Positions 6,721 through 8,541 of a stretch of DNA of 8,541 nt are shown here, piece after piece. The position numbers and the translations under genes were made by a program. Every line of letters begins with the position of its first letter. The stretch's first letter is position 1. Origin of the DNA: Pseudomonadota bacterium (GTDB taxonomy: Bacteria; Desulfobacterota; Desulfovibrionia; Desulfovibrionales; Desulfovibrionaceae). The stretch is from NCBI GenBank assembly GCA_023390395.1, contig JAEWCY010000243.1, positions 1 through 8,541 of the forward strand. The letters are read 5' to 3'. The notes beneath the pieces are model-generated. The model did no database searches and was not told the DNA's origin. It saw only the letters and a list, made by a program, of their open reading frames with translations.

Positions 6721-7920
6721 TCATCCGTCCAGAATCTTGGCGAAGGCCAGCTTGTCGGCCGGGGGCACCAGCACCCGCCAGCGGGCCTTTTTGCCGGACA
6801 AGGCCCCGAGGTCGTGCAACCGGCGGATGGACAGGGTGTTGAGTTCGAGCCCCCGACCGAAGATCAGCTCCCCCTTGAGGTCCGACACGTCCTGGTCGAG
6901 CAGCATGCCGGCCACGAGTTCTTCCCCGGAGACCAGCCTGGGCTCGAAGCCGTCGGGCATGGTGGCCAGGGATTCCAGGGCGCCGAGCATGTCCGGGTCG
7001 TACCAGCCGTCCCGAGCGCGCATGCGCTCGAGGCTTTCGGCCACGGCGTTTTCCGACTGGCGCTTGTGGCGGTACATGGCCTCCAGGGTGTCGAAATCGA
7101 GCGCCACCTTGAGGATGCGCGCGCCGATGGGAATGCGATCCCCCTTGAGGGAATCCGGGGGCAGACCGCCGCCGTCGTAGCGCTTCTCCTGATAGGCGAT
7201 GATCTCGGCCACTTCGCGAAGCCTGGGGATGTTGGCCACGAGGTCAGCCGCGACCTTGGGGTGCATGGCGAACTCGTAGGCCTTGTCCCCGGGCAGGGGT
7301 TCGCCCCGGTAGGCCCGGCGCAGGATGTCCGCCGGCATGCCGGCGCAGCCGATCTGGGAGAGCATGGCGGCAAGCTCCAGCCGCCAACCGTCCTCCACGC
7401 CGAGATAGCCGCCGATGTCCAGGGCCAGGCGCTTGACCCGCGAGGATTTGCCGAAAGCCTCGGGGCTCACCATCTCGAGCAGGTTGGTCAAAAGCTTGAT
7501 GGTGCCGCGCACCGTGCCGCGCAGAAGCTCCTTTTCGGCCGCCTGCAACTGGTACTGGCGCATCCCGGCGGCCAGCGCCTCCTCCAGGTCCTCCTCGGGG
7601 CAGGGCTTGGTCAGGAAGCTGAAGACCTTGCTCTTGTTGACCGCGGCCATGGCCACGGCGATGTCGGCAAATCCCGTGAGAATGATGCGCACGGCGTCCG
7701 GACGCAGTTCCCGAACCCGGCCGAGGAATTCCACGCCGTCCATGCCCGGCATGCGCAGGTCCGAGACGACCACGGCCACGTCCAGTCCCGCTTCCAGCAT
7801 GTCCAGGCCGACCCGGGGTCCGGCCGCCACTTCCACGTCATAGCCCTTGCGAAAGGCGCGCGCATACGAGGCCAGGATTTCCTGGTCGTCGTCCACGAAC
7901 ATGATGCGCGGCTTGTCCAT
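6721..7920 (-). CDS. Response regulator with degenerate HD-GYP output domain (first copy)
   Basis: A 399-residue soluble protein. The receiver (residues 4-120) is complete: DDD at 10-12, Asp54 in SDLRMPGMDG, Thr82 in ILTG, Lys105-Pro106. Residues about 158-312 follow the HD-GYP layout, but Ser188-Gln189 (in MLSQIG) replace the HD pair. The HHE motif is Tyr243-Gln244-Glu245, GYP is Gly-Leu-Pro at 252-254, and the metal-binding Asp of the VADvFDA motif is Leu274. His220 and the RIPIGARIL strand remain. A C-terminal module (about 330-388, LVAGMLLDQDV) is shared with the paralogue at 2081-3292; this copy keeps more of the GYP loop than that one. In canonical RpfG-type proteins this domain hydrolyses c-di-GMP; here it is most likely non-catalytic and signals by contact. 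ATG 7920 follows GGGAGG by three bases. It is the first gene after a 112-base gap, so it probably leads the operon. Likely phosphorylated by the kinase at 3326-4966, though that link is inferred. Confidence 0.92.
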   Translation of the reverse strand: MDKPRIMFVDDDQEILASYARAFRKGYDVEVAAGPRVGLDMLEAGLDVAVVVSDLRMPGMDGVEFLGRVRELRPDAVRIILTGFADIAVAMAAVNKSKVFSFLTKPCPEEDLEEALAAGMRQYQLQAAEKELLRGTVRGTIKLLTNLLEMVSPEAFGKSSRVKRLALDIGGYLGVEDGWRLELAAMLSQIGCAGMPADILRRAYRGEPLPGDKAYEFAMHPKVAADLVANIPRLREVAEIIAYQEKRYDGGGLPPDSLKGDRIPIGARILKVALDFDTLEAMYRHKRQSENAVAESLERMRARDGWYDPDMLGALESLATMPDGFEPRLVSGEELVAGMLLDQDVSDLKGELIFGRGLELNTLSIRRLHDLGALSGKKARWRVLVPPADKLAFAKILDG

Positions 7921-8032
7921 AGCCCTCCCGGGCCCCCTGCACGTCTCTCGAGAACCGGCCCTTCTCCCTTTTCCTAGGCCAAGCAGAGCGCTTTTTCAAG
8001 GCGACGCGCCGAGGCTTCCGCGCCGGCGACCA
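7921..8032. other. Intergenic gap between phage-type gene and signalling operon
   Basis: The largest gap in the window, separating two genes of the same direction. It holds the candidate promoter and the TCTCGAGA palindrome. A short GGCG/CGCC hairpin at 8000-8010 lies in it but has no T-run after it, so I see no convincing terminator for the phage-type gene. No tRNA or attachment-site repeat is evident. Confidence 0.5.
7971..7999 (-). promoter_or_regulatory. Candidate sigma-70-type promoter for the signalling operon
   Basis: On the minus strand TTGAAA (7999-7994) is separated by 17 bases from TAGGAA (7976-7971). The -35 matches the consensus at five of six positions, the -10 at only three. 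Transcription would begin near 7964, leaving a leader of about 45 bases before ATG 7920. The leader includes the palindrome TCTCGAGA (7946-7953), a possible operator. Confidence 0.3.
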
Positions 8033-8541
8033 TCAGGCCAGGGGCCAGGCCACGCCGTCCCGCGCCGCCAGGACGCCGGCGGCGTCGACCGCCTCCCCCA
8101 CCGCCTTCTTGCCGGCCAGGCGGGCGCGTTCGACCTTGCGCCCGAACTCCCGCCATCTTTCGGCGGCCGTGAGCACCGCCGCCGCCACTGCGGCCGCGCT
8201 GTCCGCCGTGATGCCGATCTCGTTGAAAATGTCCGGGTACTCCCCTTCCGTGGGCGTGGGGTCCTGCAAAAGAGCGGCGGCCTGGGCCTCCTTGGCCTGG
8301 TAGGCGGCCATCTGCCCGGCCCCGGGCGTGAGCACGGTCTGGCGCAGTTTCTCGGCTTGCGCGTCGATGGCGTCGCAGGCCGAAGCCTTGGCCGCGGCTA
8401 GGTCGATGCCCCACGCCTGCCCGATCTCCACAGGCGTGGCGTCGGGGACGGTGAGGATGAGGCAGCCTGGGTAGAGTCCCGAAATATCTTGGCCATTGGG
8501 ATGGGTCCTCCCTATGGCTCCGTTATCAATCACTATCTGCA
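8033..8541 (-). CDS. Phage tail-type protein (5' end at window edge)
   Basis: About 169 residues are visible. The frame stays open to the right edge, whose last bases read TG CAG ATA GTG ATT GAT on the minus strand. One A outside the window would therefore complete an ATG; GTG 8533 is an alternative internal start. The N-terminal part (HPNGQDISGLYPG, then LTVPDATPVEIGQAW) and the Ala-rich helical remainder with TPGAGQMAAYQAKEAQAAA, YPDIFNEIGIT and a closing basic helix resemble small proteins beside tail-fibre genes in phages and prophages of Desulfovibrio-like hosts (tail-fibre-assembly or DUF4376-like). I recognise the family by pattern only. No transmembrane segment or catalytic motif is seen. 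It probably marks the end of a prophage or tail cluster lying to the right, with the signalling operon just beyond its last gene. Function in tail assembly is inferred. Confidence 0.7.
   Translation of the reverse strand, partial: QIVIDNGAIGRTHPNGQDISGLYPGCLILTVPDATPVEIGQAWGIDLAAAKASACDAIDAQAEKLRQTVLTPGAGQMAAYQAKEAQAAALLQDPTPTEGEYPDIFNEIGITADSAAAVAAAVLTAAERWREFGRKVERARLAGKKAVGEAVDAAGVLAARDGVAWPLA

Noticed and set aside
5663..7977. Long plus-strand open frames opposite the TPR and first regulator genes
   Set aside because: They are shadows of minus-strand genes with recognised domains and have no ribosome site or motif of their own.
7921..8032. Intrinsic terminator after the phage-type gene
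   Set aside because: The only short hairpin (8000-8010) has a four-base stem and no following T-run on the minus strand.

Overview
The window is very GC-rich and almost fully coding, with every credible gene on the minus strand. Transcription therefore runs from the right edge to the left edge. High GC, soluble sensory proteins built on TPR repeats, and a response-regulator family with an altered HD-GYP output domain all suggest a sulfate-reducing deltaproteobacterium of the Desulfovibrio group. This is an inference from family resemblance, not from a marker gene.

In transcription order: (1) the right edge (8541-8033) holds the 5'-truncated end of a phage tail-type protein, probably the last gene of a prophage or tail module lying outside the window. 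(2) A 112-base gap follows (8032-7921) with a possible promoter. (3) Seven closely spaced genes then look like one operon: a response regulator with a degenerate HD-GYP domain (7920-6721); a TPR protein (6640-5831); a protein with four MshEN-type c-di-GMP-binding repeats and a CheX-like tail (5793-4963); a soluble PAS-PAS histidine kinase whose GTG start overlaps the previous stop (4966-3326); a second response regulator of the same degenerate HD-GYP family (3292-2081); a protein joining an apparent pseudo-receiver domain to TPR repeats (2061-694); and a secreted or periplasmic protein cut by the left edge (680-1).

The central genes read as a cytoplasmic signalling module. One kinase lies between two paralogous receiver proteins, neither of which has a DNA-binding output or a recognisable catalytic HD/GYP site. 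A probable c-di-GMP receptor carrying a CheX-like domain is translationally coupled to the kinase, and two TPR proteins could act as scaffolds or outputs. My working hypothesis is a c-di-GMP-modulated phosphorelay that acts through protein-protein contacts rather than transcription or c-di-GMP hydrolysis. The individual families are known; the combination, the four-repeat MshEN array and the Asp-to-Glu pseudo-receiver are what deserve a second look. I saw no tRNA, rRNA, CRISPR array, insertion sequence or convincing intrinsic terminator.
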